Of a stretch of DNA of 64,000 bases, positions 11,635 through 22,687 are shown in pieces. This DNA is from Heterohyrax brucei. Taxonomy: Eukaryota; Chordata; Mammalia; Hyracoidea; Procaviidae. The notes beneath the pieces are model-generated. The model was not told where the DNA came from and searched no databases. It saw nothing but the letters and a program-made list of their open reading frames with translations. The position numbers and the translations under genes are program-made. Location of the stretch: positions 108,847,431 through 108,911,430 of the forward strand of contig CM053146.1 in assembly GCA_028571685.1 (NCBI GenBank), given 5' to 3'. Within the stretch, counting starts at the first letter, position 1. Every line of letters begins with the position of its first letter.

Positions 11635-12104
11635 AGCGTCCTGTATGTTTGAACCCACTGTCATAGCCACTGTGTCAGACCATCTTGTGGAGGGTCTTCT
11701 TCTTTTCACTGTCCTTCTTCTTTACCAAAGATGACATCCTTCTCCAGGGACTGGTCCCTCCTGATAACACATCCAAAGTGCATGGGTCTTGCCATTCTTG
11801 CTTCTAAGAAGCATTCTGGCTGTACTTCTTCTACAGCGTATCTGTTCATTTCTCTGGCTGTCCGACACCATAATTCAAAGGAATCAATTCTTCTGTATTT
11901 CTTATTCGTTGTCTAGTTTTTGCATGCATGTGAGGTAAGCGAAGGAGCCATGGCTTGAGTCAGGGCACACTTTCGTCCCAACATTTTTGCTTTTGAGCCC
12001 TTGAAAGAGGTCTTTCACAGCATACTCGCCCATGGCAATGCACTGTTTGATTGCTCAGCTGCTGCTGCTTTGGGTGTTAGTTGTGGATCCAGGTAAAATG
12101 CAAT
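11635..12104 (-). mobile_element. RTE (BovB-like) LINE 3' end
   Basis: Antisense RTE: gagggtcttcttcttttcac, gatgacatccttctccaggg and gcatgcatgtgaggtaagcg match the RTE copies at 23760-24100 and, in reverse, 43680-43900. It ends where ttgtggatccaggtaaaatg passes into an unrelated LTR-like repeat. This is the C-terminal coding part and 3' end only. Confidence 0.8.
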
Positions 12105-12440
12105 CTGGAGGCGAGGGGTCCGAATGTATGGTGTGTGGCAGGGCCATCTGCTCTCTGAAGGCCCTAGGAGGACATCCTTTTTGCCTCTCCATTCCTGATA
12201 GCCCCACGTGTGCACAGCAGCATAACTCCGGTATCCCGCAGCTGTCTTCCCACACCCGTCTTTCTCTTTTATCAGGACATCATTCAGCTGAGATGGGATT
12301 AGTACCTAATCTGGTATGACCTCATGTCAACCAGCTGAGAGCATCTTCAGAGATCCTCCTTCCAAGCAACGTCATGTTCACTGGCACAGGGGTCAGGATT
12401 TCAACATACTTTAGGGGAACGAAATACAATCCATAACATC
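12105..12440 (-). mobile_element. MLT/MST-type MaLR LTR fragment
   Basis: Reads ggtgtgtggcagggccatct, then aggacatcattcagctgaga, cctaatctggtatgacctca and aacgaaatacaatccataac, an order typical of MaLR LTRs in antisense orientation. Confidence 0.6.
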
Positions 12441-13512
12441 AACTATGGGAAAAGATTCACAACATGACCCTATTCGCCTTGCCTCAGAGTCTAAAAGTAA
12501 TTCTGTACAAAGTCTCCCACAGGGAGCCACCAAGTATGTCTCTGGGAGAGAGAGACTCATTCATCCAAACGTTCTGACTCCCTGGAGAACTGAAGCCAGT
12601 GTTGCCCCCTACAGGGTGGTCCATTTGCACTGATGACTCGGCACTGTCTCCCCATCTGTGAGCCCAGAACCCCCTTCTTCCTGAGGGGCAAGTGAAAGAG
12701 CAGGAGGCCAAAGTGCTTAAGAGGTGATTTCTGGAAGAATGTATCCCCTGGGCCTGGCAGAAAAGAATGTGGGCTGTCGTAGGACTAGAGATCTATATTT
12801 TGTAAGCATAATTGTCTTACAGCTTCTGTATTTTCTTTGTTGTTTTTGCTTTCATTCTCCCTTTGTGTTTTCTGCGGTGGAGCTTTGTAAAACAAAGTTC
12901 TTTCTGAGAATTACTGCCTGTCTCAGCTGTACTGAGAGGAAATAAGGAAAAGGGAGGTATTTGCAGTTTGATCCAAATGCTAGCGGTAGGAGAGTGGGGG
13001 CTCGGGGTTGGGGGCTGGGCGTGAGAGGGAAACAAAGTGAGAGTTTAGGGAAAGAGTCACGGCAGGCTTCAACAGCCCTGCTCAGAGAAGCTCCTTCCAG
13101 CCCTCTCTCTGGCAGGTTTGGGTGTTTATTTGATTACGGGGTAGAGGGGAGTAGGAGGAGGGTTGTATTTCTGGATACACCAGTAACTCTTGGTGATTCA
13201 TTTATACAAGAAGAGAGGTTGAAGTGACCCTGCAGGACAAGAAGAGCTTCAGTCTGATTTTGCTTCCAGCCCTCCCCAGGCCACCGTCCACAAGCTGCCA
13301 TAATGATTGATTTGAAAAGCAAACATTACCCATCACTCCCAGAATAAAATCTCCCTGTGCGATCCCCACTTAGCTTTTGGTCTCATTTGTTACCCCATTT
13401 TGCCCTGCACTCTGTGTCCCAGTGATGCTGAATTGCTTGGTTTGTTGTTGTTGTTGTTTCGGCATTCCTCCTTCTTCCACACAAACACATGCAAGCTGGT
13501 ATACTCACCATC
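12441..13512. other. No recognised repeat or gene
   Basis: About 1.1 kb in which I recognise only a short (GTT)n run near 13440-13458. Short open frames occur on both strands but overlap one another and show no family motif. Confidence 0.5.
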
Positions 13513-14012
13513 CTAGTTAACCTAGTGCTGTTGTAACAGAAATAACCACAAACGGATGGCTTTAACAAAGAGAAATTTATTCCCTCACAGTCTAGGAGGC
13601 TAGAAGTTCGAATTCAAGGTTCCAGCTCCAGCCAAAAGCTTTTCCTCCCTGTAGGCTCTGTGGGAAGGTCCTTGTCATCAATCTTCCCCAGTCTAGGAGC
13701 TTCTCAGTGCAGGGACCCTGGGTCCCAAAGCTGTGTTATTCTCTTAGCTCTTATTTCTTGGTGGTACAAAGTCCCGTTGTTTCTCTGCTCATTTCTCCTT
13801 TTTATATCTCAAAAGAGATTGACTTAAAACACCATCTAATCTTATAGATTGAGCCTTGCCTCATTAGCATAACTGCTTCTAATGCTATCTCATTGAAGTC
13901 GTAGAGGCAGGATTTACAACACATAGAAAAATCACATGACGTGGCACAATGATGTATCAATCACACAGTACTGCGAATCATAGCCCAGTCAAGCTGATAC
14001 ATACCACAACAC
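13513..14012 (-). mobile_element. MaLR-like solo LTR, uninterrupted
   Basis: Antisense LTR of the family seen at 9978: ttaacctagtgctgttgtaa, ggctttaacaaagagaaatt, ttcttggtggtacaaagtcc, caaaagagattgacttaaaa and ggatttacaacacatag. About 500 bases, no coding part. It gives the intact module order used to interpret the nest. Confidence 0.75.
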
Positions 14013-14087
14013 CCACACACTGGCATTTCTTGCCTGGGGGCCCTCTTCCCCTTTGAATGGCCAAATATCTCCTACCCATTAAAGTTC

Positions 14088-14301
14088 AAGTTGTTGTTAT
14101 GTGCCCTTGAGTCAATTCTGACTCAGAATGACCCATGTGACAGAGTAGAATGGCCTTATAGGGGGTCTAGGCTATAATCTTTATGGGAGCAGATTGCCAG
14201 GTCTTTCTTTCATGGAGACGATGGATGGATACCAACCACCGACATTTTGTTTAGCAGCTGAGCACTTCACCACTGTGCCAGCAGGATTCCCGGGGTTCCA
14301 A
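14088..14301 (-). mobile_element. AfroSINE (long form)
   Basis: Antisense tail ccttgagtcaattctgactc, then the extra internal block ctataatctttatgggagca absent from the short form, and the head ttagcagctgagcacttcac. The opposite strand gives the usual tRNA-like start. Confidence 0.75.
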
Positions 14302-16394
14302 TAGCCACCAGACCTGATTCTGGCTGATCCAAATGCCTGTTTTCTAGACTGCTGTAATACCTGTAGCACATCGTTGCCTTTGTGTTTAGCAACTTGTACC
14401 ATAATAATTCAGTTGTGAGTCTGTCTTATGAACCAGACCAAGGGCCAGGGGCCTCTGGGCTGTAAAACTGAGCGGACTCAGGTTGGTGTCACTGCCAGCA
14501 GTCCCTCCTGGGGGCTCTGTAAGTGCTTACCGAATGAAGGAATCCTGGAAACTGACTGCTATGGCGCTGTGCCTGCACCATCCCGACTTTTTCTTAGCAC
14601 AGGGATGTGTTAATCATCTGCAAAAGGAGAAATAACATTCATGTGGAGGACTTCAAACTCAATTTTAAACAAATAAAGATGAAAATCATAGTGATGAGCT
14701 AAGTGTGGGTTTTACTCAGAATCTCCAGGTTAGGAGCTTTGAACTCATTGGTATTTTATGTTTATTTACACATGGCAAAATCTGGCTTCCTGTTTGGAGA
14801 GAAAATGTTTCTCACAAAGCCTTATTAAAACGTTCAAACAGTCGCCCAGACATCAATTGCTCTTACAAAACAACTCTTAAGTGTAAACAAATCAGAAAGG
14901 CAAGGATTAAATTTCCTTTCAAGCATATGTGGCTTAAAAAGAAAGAGCAACCATGCTTGACAAAATAAGCTCCGAGCTTTAGTGAACCTTTGTTTGGACT
15001 GAAACGCAAGACTCTCCGTGAGCCACAGACACATCTGGGGCCCACCACATCAGCTGTGAGGGGAACCCGAGAGAGACGGACACAACGCGGCTAAGGGGTA
15101 AGCTGGAGGAGCCCCTCAAGCTAAGTATTTTCTCCTTTTTTCCAGCCAGAGCACTAAGCTTGAGTACATGCCGTTAGCACAGCAGTTGTGCTGAGGACCC
15201 ATTCTTATTTTTCAAACAAATAGGCTCAAAAGATCAAGCCTCCTGGTTAGCAGCACACAATTCCTATTGACATGGAAAAAAGGTCAGAGGTTATTATTAT
15301 TATTATTGTTTGCTTTATTTTTAATCGACAATATTCTAGGAGTCTAAAATCAGGCACAGCAGGGAGAAAACGTCTACACAACGCTTCACAAACACTCCAC
15401 AGTACACAGGGACCAAGGCCACTGACTGTCGCCATTATGATGCTGTTGTCACAGTTTCATCTAAAGCGAACAACTGGGAAACAACAGAGAAATCAGAAAG
15501 TGACTTCTGTTGAGATTCCCCCCTTCTGCGGGCCTGGAGCGTTCGTGCTTAATGGCACAATAGAGCCACTAACAAAGAAATTTTTGAAAGCACAGCACAT
15601 ATGCTCGTATGTACATTCTGAAAACCACGTGGGATTTTCTCCACATTTTAGCTTACTTTCAGAAGCCGGGCTGTCATTAAATAAAGGGAAAAGGCTGCTT
15701 TCAAGCATGAATCATTTTTCACAGACTTCATTAAAATAAAATAAACTTCTTTGCTAGTTAGTAAAAGGCAGTGGGGGGAAGGAAGGGGAAGAAATTCCAG
15801 CTCTCCCTTCTGTGCTGCAGATCAGGAGGGATGGCGCTATCCTCCTCATTTGAAAGAGGTGGAAGACAACATGTCCATTCTCAAGATAAACAAAATGAAG
15901 CATGAGGACTGGAGATAGAGCAGCCCGGAAATGGATGGAAAATCAACACGGGGATGTGAACAGAACTTAGGTAGATCTTCCAATTCCCGGATGAGTGCTT
16001 TGTCTCCTAGGCTTTGGGATGCTTCCACCTTTGGGGCATGATGTAAGTAGCTTCCTACTTTATATATAACATATCAAAGTTGAATGTGCAAAAATTAGAC
16101 ATATATTTGAAGGGAGGTTGTCTTCCCAGATATCTGAACTATATCACAAAATCTCTAATTGTAACATCTTTTCTCCCCAACATATTTGATGACACATTTG
16201 AAATATTTTATACACCCATTTTAACTTTTGATATACTCTTAAACGGTTGAAAATGATTGTATAAAAACATCTGTGTACCCACCATTTATTCATCTTAGGA
16301 AATAAAACATTTGAAAATCTGTTGTAGTCCTCTATATTTCCCTCTCTCTCCTCTTTCACCAATGACCGATCTCCTGAATTTGATGTTTATCAAT
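14302..16394. other. 2.1 kb with little recognisable repeat
   Basis: No LINE, SINE or LTR match seen. A (TTA)n run lies at about 15291-15306. The longest open frame (15272-15739, 155 codons, +) begins inside this microsatellite, has no family motif and is overlapped by antisense frames; I do not call it a gene. Part of it may be old single-copy DNA. Confidence 0.5.
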
Positions 16395-16497
16395 CACATT
16401 TACTTAACAGATACTTAGATAATACTTTTCTTTATGACAGACACTGTTCTAAGTATGTCACAAATATTGACTCATTCATTGTTAACACTTACGACAA
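16395..16497 (-). mobile_element. MIR fragment cut by an AfroSINE
   Basis: tatgacagacactgttctaa and attgactcattcattgttaa resemble the MIR 3' half in reverse orientation. It stops where the SINE at 16498 begins. Confidence 0.5.
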
Positions 16498-16683
16498 CGT
16501 GTTCAGCTACTAACCAAAAGGTTGGAAGTTCAAGGCTACCTAGAGGCTCCTTGGAAGAAAGGCCTGGCTATCTGCTTCCAAAATATCAACTGCTGAAAAG
16601 CCACAGAGCACAGTTCTGTTCTGACCCACATAGTGTCACTATGAGTTAGAATCAACTCAACAGCACACAACAACAATAACAGC
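16498..16683 (+). mobile_element. AfroSINE (long form)
   Basis: gttcagctactaaccaaaag, aggcctggctatctgcttcc and cactatgagttagaatcaac in order; ends in a caacaacaataaca tail. Confidence 0.8.
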
Positions 16684-16689
16684 TCCCTA

Positions 16690-16860
16690 TGGCACTCTGT
16701 AAGCCCTAGCAGTGCAGTGCTTAAGAAACTAGCTGTTAACCAAAAGGTCAACAATTTGAATCAAACAATCTGCTCCTTGGAAACACTATGGGACAATTCT
16801 ACTCTGTCTTATAGGGTTGGTGTGAGTCAGAATCAAAACAACGGCAATGGATTTTTTTAA
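16690..16860 (+). mobile_element. AfroSINE (short form)
   Basis: gtaagccctagcagtgcagt, gttaaccaaaaggtcaacaa, ctccttggaaacactatggg, tatagggttggtgtgagtca and a T-rich tail. Head-to-tail with the preceding SINE. Confidence 0.82.
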
Positions 16861-17097
16861 TGGGTTATGCTGGTCCCAGAAGTGCCTCCAGGCAGGCAGC
16901 CAAGAAGACATGAGGTCTGTCTCATGTACCCATCTCACAGGGCTCATGGTCATGTGTTACTTTCCTCCAATGTCTCAAAAAAGTCATTAATATATTTCAT
17001 CTAGTTTTATAGTCATTTACAGTGGCAGAGCTAATCTGCTGATAATTACTTCATCAAGGCCCAAGAAGTTTTTTGTTTTGTTTTTAAGTCATAAATT

Positions 17098-17392
17098 TGT
17101 TTTAGATTTTATTGAATGCATCTCTCACTTACCAAGACAATCTTAGGCTCTTCTTCAATTTGTTATGATGGTGAATTATTTTAATAACTTTTCTAATGAC
17201 AAAATGCCCACATATGCCTGGGATTAACCCAACTTGCTAATGATGTTTTATTATTATTTTTTTTATTCTTGCTAGATTGTTTGGCCGGGATTTTCTTCAG
17301 AATGTTTCCTGTTTACACCTACATCCAAGAATGAAATTTACTATACATTTTGTTTTTCACACTGTCTTTGACTAATTTTGATATCAAGGTTG
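17098..17392 (-). mobile_element. Old L1 ORF2 fragment
   Basis: Antisense L1 RT-region wording: tgcctgggattaacccaact, tgctagattgtttggccggg and ttgactaattttgatatcaa. Strongly diverged, no open frame. Confidence 0.55.
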
Positions 17393-17884
17393 TCTTAGTT
17401 ACCTAGTACTGCTGTAACAGAAATACCATAAGTGGATGGCTTTCCCAGAGAACAATTTATTCTCTCATAGTGTTGTAGCCTAGAACTCCGCATTCAGGGC
17501 ATCAGATCCAGGTGAAAGCTTTTTTCTCTGTCAGCTATGAGGAAAGTCCTTGTCATTAATCAGGTCTAGAAGCTTCTCCTAGCAGAAATCTGGTCCAAAA
17601 GACTTGCTTTGCTCCTGACACTGCTTTCTTGGTGGTATGAGGTTCCCATGTCTCTCTGCTTGCTTCTCTTTTTTGTACCTCAGAAGAGATTGACTTACAA
17701 CACAACCTAATCTTACACATTGAGTCAGCTGCCAATCCCATCTCATTAAACATCATAGAGACAGGATTTACAACACATTTGAAAATCATGTCAGATGACA
17801 AAATTGTGGACAGTCACACAACACGGGAGAATCTTGACCTAGTCAAATTGATGGACTGACGGATTTGAGGGGGGTACAATAAAG
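17393..17884 (-). mobile_element. MaLR-like solo LTR
   Basis: Starts TGTCTTAGTTACCTAGTACT; contains cataagtggatggctttccc, ttcttggtggtatgaggttc, cagaagagattgacttacaa and ggatttacaacacatttg; ends about ggggtacaataaagtca. Same family as 9978 and 13513. Confidence 0.75.
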
Positions 17885-17917
17885 TCACTGAAAAATGTTA
17901 TGCTATTTTTTTTAATG

Positions 17918-18314
17918 GACCATGAACAAAGAAGACAGAAGAAGAAGAATTGATGCCTTTGAATTGAGGCATTGGAGAAGAATGTTGAATGTACGATGGA
18001 CCACCAAAAAGAACAAACAGATCTGTTCTGGAAGAAGTACAACCAGAGTGCTCTTTGGAAGCAAAATGGCAAGACTGCATCTTCCGTGCTTTGGACATCA
18101 GTCCCTGGAGAAGGACATCATGCTTGGTAGAGTGGAGGGTCCGAGAAAAAGAGGAAGACCCTCCATGAGACGGGTTGACACAGTGGCCACAACAATGGGC
18201 TTAAGCACAAAAACAATTGTGGACACGGCGCAAGACTGGGCAGTGTTTTCGTTCTGTTGTTCATAGGGTCGCTATGAGTTGGAACCGACTTGACGGCACC
18301 TAACGACAACAACA
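17918..18314 (+). mobile_element. Recent 5'-truncated RTE (BovB-like) copy
   Basis: About 397 bases flanked by A(T)7-8AATG at 17905-17917 and 18315-18326, which differ only in T-run length. The 3' tail reads gtcgctatgagttggaaccg then acttgacggcacctaacgac, the same tail used by AfroSINEs. A good duplication and little decay mark it as the freshest RTE in the window. Confidence 0.85.
17922..18266 (+). pseudogene. RTE polyprotein C-terminus, fragment
   Basis: An open 114-codon stretch reading MNKEDRRRRIDAFELRHWRR, then ARLHLPCFGHQSLEKDIMLG and RVEGPRKRGRPSMRRVDTV. The FGH...LEK..MLG..EG.R.RGR..MR..D pattern is the conserved end of BovB/RTE proteins, downstream of the reverse transcriptase. The leading Met is not a real start; endonuclease and RT are missing, so it cannot act alone. 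Confidence 0.78.
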
Positions 18315-18335
18315 ATTTTTTTAATGATGCAGGAG

Positions 18336-18739
18336 GCATATTAGTTTCCTTTTGCAGCTGTAACAATTTATGCATGTGGGTTTTTACCACAAATTCAGCT
18401 ACTTAAAACAATCCAGATTTACTATTTTACACGGTTCTGAAGGGCGAAAGTTTGGAACAGGTTTCACAGGGCTCAAATCCAGGCATCAGAAGGGACATGC
18501 TCGTTCCAAAGGCTCTAGGAGAGAATCCATGTCAATGCCTGTTCCAGGTTTTAGAGGCTGCTCACATTTCTTGGCCCTGGATCACCTTGTAGTCAGCAAT
18601 CGCTCTCAGTACTCCCACCTCTGCTGTGTCTTCACATCTCCTCTCACTGCGATTCCACTACCACCCTCTTTAACCTATAAAGCACCCTTGTGATTACATC
18701 GGGCCCACCTAGGTAATCCAGGAAAATCTTTATGATGTC
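18336..18739 (-). mobile_element. MaLR/ERVL-like LTR fragment
   Basis: gtttccttttgcagctgtaa, acttaaaacaatccagattt, ggctctaggagagaatccat, cttgtgattacatcgggccc and aatccaggaaaatc follow the usual order of an antisense MaLR-class LTR. An extra tgcatgtgggtttt lies near 18371. Confidence 0.55.
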
Positions 18740-18748
18740 AGGTCTTCT

Positions 18749-19804
18749 TTTTTTTTTTAATTTTTTTATTTAATATAACTGAGTGAAAATGTACATTCCC
18801 GTATAAATCTACATACCCACCTATATGCAGCTTCCACTGCTCTCCCGGCCCGGTGACAGCACACTATTCCTCTCTGCTCCATACATGTCTCCTTCTCCCA
18901 ACAGTCTCTTTTTTCCCTCCTCTCCACCCACTCTCCTTCCTCCAGCCAGAGGTCAGCAGGATGACATCCTATAGATGCATAGAACCATAAAGTGCACCCA
19001 GTATATGGTCACTGCATCGCCAAGTCCAATCCATTCCTGTCCGAAGCGTGGACCTTTATTATACTTTATGGGAAAGGGCAGCATCAGGGCGAGGGGCCAT
19101 GCTCCCAGGGGAACCCCGAAACCACTGGACCATCAATTGAGGTCTTTTAGTGGGGATCTCAGGGTGCACCCCTTTTTATTCTTGTGTTGCCAGTGAGACT
19201 CAACTTAGTGAGCTCCATCGCGGCTATCACTGTTGGTGGCCGGGCATCATCCGGTTCTTCCGGTCCCAAGTCGATGTAGGCACCCACTTATGTGGGTCTC
19301 TTTGTCTTCTGGGTTGTCTTTCCCCCATGTCAATTTTGGTCCTCGGTGACCATCCGTTCCTGCTGAGTTGGGATCATTTGCTGTGCCCTCGGATGGCAGC
19401 TTGGCAGCTTTTCAGACCCCAGACGCCACTCACCAACGTGGGGTGCAGAGAGCCCTCTTAGCAAAACGCTAGTTGTGCCAATTGGCCTCACTTTCACCGA
19501 AGAGCATGGTCGCCCGCCCTCTGCCCCAGCTACTCTATCCTTGCAATATTGGGTTAAGACAGAAGGAGTATTCATGTTATGTTTAAGTCCGCTTAATATT
19601 GCTCTTGTTTCTAATGTGTGCTATTACCTATTTCACCCAACCAGATACCTAGCAACTATCTAATCTAAACCCTCCTCACCTCCCTCCCTCCCCCCTCTCC
19701 CTTGCAGCTGTCAAAGAGTCTTTTCTTCTATACACAAGCCTGTTTTTGAGATCTTATCGTAGAGGTCTCATACAATATTTGTCCTTTTGTCGCTGACTAC
19801 TTTC
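18749..19804 (-). mobile_element. 5'-truncated L1, 3' UTR copy
   Basis: Poly-T at 18749 marks the 3' end on the minus strand. The body matches the 3' UTR of the L1 at 33309-40513 in reverse, including the pyrimidine tract cctccctccctcccccc near 19681, and stops just inside the ORF2 end. Target duplication AGGTCTTCTT / AAGTCTTCTT lies at 18740-18748 and 19805-19814. Confidence 0.88.
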
Positions 19805-19858
19805 AAGTCTTCTTATCTAAGAACATGACATGCCTTTCTGTTTGTTGATGTGTATATT

Positions 19859-20027
19859 GGAAACCCTGGTGACACAGTGGTTAAGTACTATAGCTGCTAA
19901 CCAACAGGTCAGCAGTTCAAATCCACCAGGCACTCCTTGGAAATTCAATGGGGCAGTTGTACTGTGTTCTGTGGGATCACTGTGAGTCAGAACTAACTGA
20001 ACAACAATGGGCTTGGTTTTTTTGGTT
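19859..20027 (+). mobile_element. AfroSINE with 11-bp target duplication
   Basis: ggaaaccctggtgacacagt head, taaccaacaggtcagcagtt, ctccttggaaattcaatggg, ggatcactgtgagtcagaac and a T-rich tail. Flanked by ATGTGTATATT (19848-19858) and ATGTCTATATT (20028-20038). It sits inside the RTE. Confidence 0.88.
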
Positions 20028-20378
20028 ATGTCTATATTAACATCTGTAAGGCTGTGGTGTTTTATCTTCATCAGTCAATGCTTCAAGTCCTCTTCACTTT
20101 CAAGAAGCAAGGTTGTGTCATCTCCATATTGCTGATTGTTAATGAATTTTTCTCCTATCCTGGTGTTCCAGTCTTCTTTGTATAGTCCATCATCCTGGAT
20201 TATTTGCTCAGCATACAGATTGAATAGGTTGGATGCAAGGACACAATCCTGACACACCTTTTCTTGACTTTAAACCATGTAGTATTCCTTTGTTCTGTCT
20301 GAACAACTGCCTCTTCGTCTACGTACAGGTCACACATGAGTACAGTGAAGGATTCTGAAATTCCCATTCTTCACAATA

Positions 20379-21006
20379 GAAGATCTGACAATTAAATCTG
20401 TGCACTTATTTGTTCTAAGTGCTACATATCTCATTGCTGAATATCACTACAGTCACCTTGAAAGTACACCCCTTGGGAAGCAATGCACCAACACCAGTGC
20501 CTAGTCCACCCTTCAGAGTAATTTTGCAACTCTTTCTGGAATGAATGGCTGCTGTGCATGGTCACACAGTAGCAAGTTTGTGGACTTAATTGTATAACTG
20601 TCTGTGAGGGAGATTTTAGCCAGTTAACAAATAACTGTATTGGAACACCCACTCTACTCACCTAATCTGGCCCCCAATGTCTTTCTTTTTACCTGAAGAT
20701 AAAGGAAATATTGAAGGGAAAACATTTTGATGACTTTCAAGGCATCAAGGGTAATACAACAGCTCTGATGGCGATTCTGAAAGCCAGCCAGCCAGCCAAG
20801 TGCTGTCGAGTCGGATCCGACTCATGGCGACCTTAGGGGCCAGGGTTGAAAGAGTTCCAAAACTGCTTTGAAGGGTGGACTAGGTGCTGGCATCAGTGCA
20901 TAGTTTCCCAAAGGGAGTACCTTGAAGGTGACCATAGTGTTATTCAGCAATGAGGTATGTAGAGCTTTTTCTGTGATGAATTTGTGAATTTAATTGGCAG
21001 TCCTTG
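20379..21006. mobile_element. Fold-back mariner-type DNA transposon
   Basis: Bounded by TA at 20377-20378 and 21007-21008. The ends are inverted: gaagatctgacaattaaat on the left, and caaggactgccaattaaat as reverse complement on the right. The left half (minus strand) codes a transposase tail, ELQNYSEGW TRHWCWCIASQGVYFQGD, typical of mariner C-termini. The right half, from about 20850, repeats the same sequence in the opposite orientation (115 bases at about 20425-20540 against 20850-20965). It holds a 62-bp insertion at 20784. Mariner transposases cut and paste at TA; this copy has only terminal coding fragments. Confidence 0.78.
20784..20845 (-). mobile_element. 62-bp mini-retroposon in mariner
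   Basis: Runs from ccagccagccagccaagtgc to ttaggggccaggg, flanked by CTGAAAG (20777-20783) and TTGAAAG (20846-20852). Opposite-strand reading: RTE/AfroSINE tail followed by tandem ctgg units. Edges agree with the copy at 5313-5373. Confidence 0.7.
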
Positions 21007-21510
21007 TATTAGCCATTCTTTGTTATGACCTACATATTCCAGTGCTTTTATGTAGTAATATGTAGAACACAGATAAATACCTTTCTGGTATTCTCTGCTT
21101 TCGGCCATAATTAATCTAATGTCAGAAATGAACCCCTTGTCCCACCGTCCTGTTCTGTAGCTGGCTTGAATTTCTGGTAGTTTCCTATTGATATGTTGCT
21201 ACAAATCAAAGTCCATGCTACTTTTGCATGGTCTTCAGTAAAATTTTACTTTTATGTGATACTAATGATATCATTCAGTAATTGTTACATTCTGCTGTAT
21301 CACCTTTCTCTGGAATGCATACACACGTGCATCTCCTCTGGTCAGCTGGCCATTTCTTGGCATAGAGAAATACTTGAAGCAATTGTATCTGTTTGTTGAA
21401 ACATCTCGGTTGTTATTCCCCCAGGTCTTGGGGCCTTGTTTTTGAGGCAATGACAAGGGCAGCGTGGACCTTTCTTTTCCGCTATCAACAGTTCTTGATC
21501 ATACGTTATC

Positions 21511-22086
21511 TGCCATGGACTGAACTATGTCCCCCAGAATATTTGTAGCTATTTGGCTGGGCTGCGATTCACAGTATTGTATAGTTATCTTCTATTTTAC
21601 ATTGCAGTTTTTGTACATGTTGTAAATTCTAATCTCTGCCTTTGGTTAATGAGGGGGGAGAGGGGAATGGATTATAGTTAAGAGGATGAGGGTGGGACTA
21701 TATTATCCTTGCTAAGATTACATCCCTGATCCAATGTACAGGGGATTTCCCCAGGGTGAGGATGCACCACCTTTTACCTCTCAAGAGATAAAATGAAATG
21801 AAAGCAAGCAGAGAGTTGGAGACCTCATACTACCAATAAAGCAGTGCTGGGAGGAGAGCAGGTCTATTAGACCTGAGGTTTGGGTGCCGAGATGCTCCTA
21901 CACCAAGGAAAGTTTGATACATCACAAGGAACTTTCTTCAGAGCTAACGAAGAGAGAAAGACTTCCCCTGGAGCTGATGCCCTGAATTTGGACTTGTAGC
22001 CTACTAGAACTGTGAGAATAAAGTTCTTTTTGTTAAAGCCATTCACTTGTGGTGTTTCTATTATAGCAGCACTAGATGACTAAGAT
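21511..22086 (+). mobile_element. MaLR-like solo LTR in RTE
   Basis: Begins TGCCATGGACTGAACTATGT and ends near gcactagatgactaaga; contains ttacctctcaagagataaaa and agaataaagttctttttgtt (AATAAA). The RTE text stops at 21510 and resumes at 22087. The flanks GTTATC and GCTACC look like a diverged duplication of the same RTE bases. Confidence 0.78.
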
Positions 22087-22329
22087 GCTACCTCCTGAAA
22101 TGCTGAACATCGACTCATTCTTTTTGGTGCAGTGACTCAGTGTACTCATTCCTTCTTTCAGACTCCCTGTATTGTTGAGAATTCTCCCTATAGAAACCTT
22201 CAACATTGCAACTTGAGGCTTAAATTTTTTCTTCAGTTCTTTTAGCTTGAGAAATGCCGAGCATGTTCTTCCCTTTTGACTTTCTATCTCCAGGCCTTCG
22301 CACATCTCTCAGGTGCCTTCTGACTGGTA

Positions 22330-22590
22330 ATTGTTTATAGATATGAAGACTATTAATTTATACATATATGGGTTTTTACGATGTTGCTTTACTAAATTCT
22401 CTCTCTGTTTATAATAGTCTTTCCATTGATTTCTTTTGCATTTTCTAGACAGAATCATATGATCTACAAGTAGCCATCTTATCTCATCTTTCCAACTCCT
22501 TAGCAACTAATTGCTTTTAATTGTCTAACTGCATTGCTCATACAAGTTCTTTAATTTTATTCTTTTCCTTCACCTGAATGCAGAGCTGAA
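22330..22590 (-). mobile_element. Old L1 ORF2 fragment (probable)
   Basis: gacagaatcatatgatctac, atctcatctttccaactcct and gctcatacaagttctttaat follow the antisense order of the L1 RT catalytic region, but divergence is high. Confidence 0.45.
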
Positions 22591-22687
22591 TGACTTGTCC
22601 AGTGAAATTCCAAATGAGGTTAAAGATTTTGATTAAAAAATCTTTATCTCAATTCAGTTAGGTTTAATAGAGACCCTCCCATACCAT

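Larger units (their letters stand above)
19826..22325 (-). mobile_element. RTE (BovB-like) LINE, interrupted
   Basis: About 1.1 kb of RTE coding sequence after removing insertions. On the minus strand the order is: connection region (22087-22325), upstream RT (21007-21510), then the RT core with NNQQYGDDTTLLLESEEDLK (20075-20257; YGDD-type box) and down to about 19826. Three insertions break it: AfroSINE (19859-20027), mariner (20379-21006) and LTR (21511-22086). Frames are broken. RTE proteins normally carry an APE-like endonuclease and RT; neither is intact here. Confidence 0.82.

Noticed and set aside
15272-15739. 155-codon open frame on the + strand in repeat-poor DNA
   Set aside because: Begins in a (TTA)n run giving IIIII, has no domain pattern, and is overlapped by antisense frames of similar quality.
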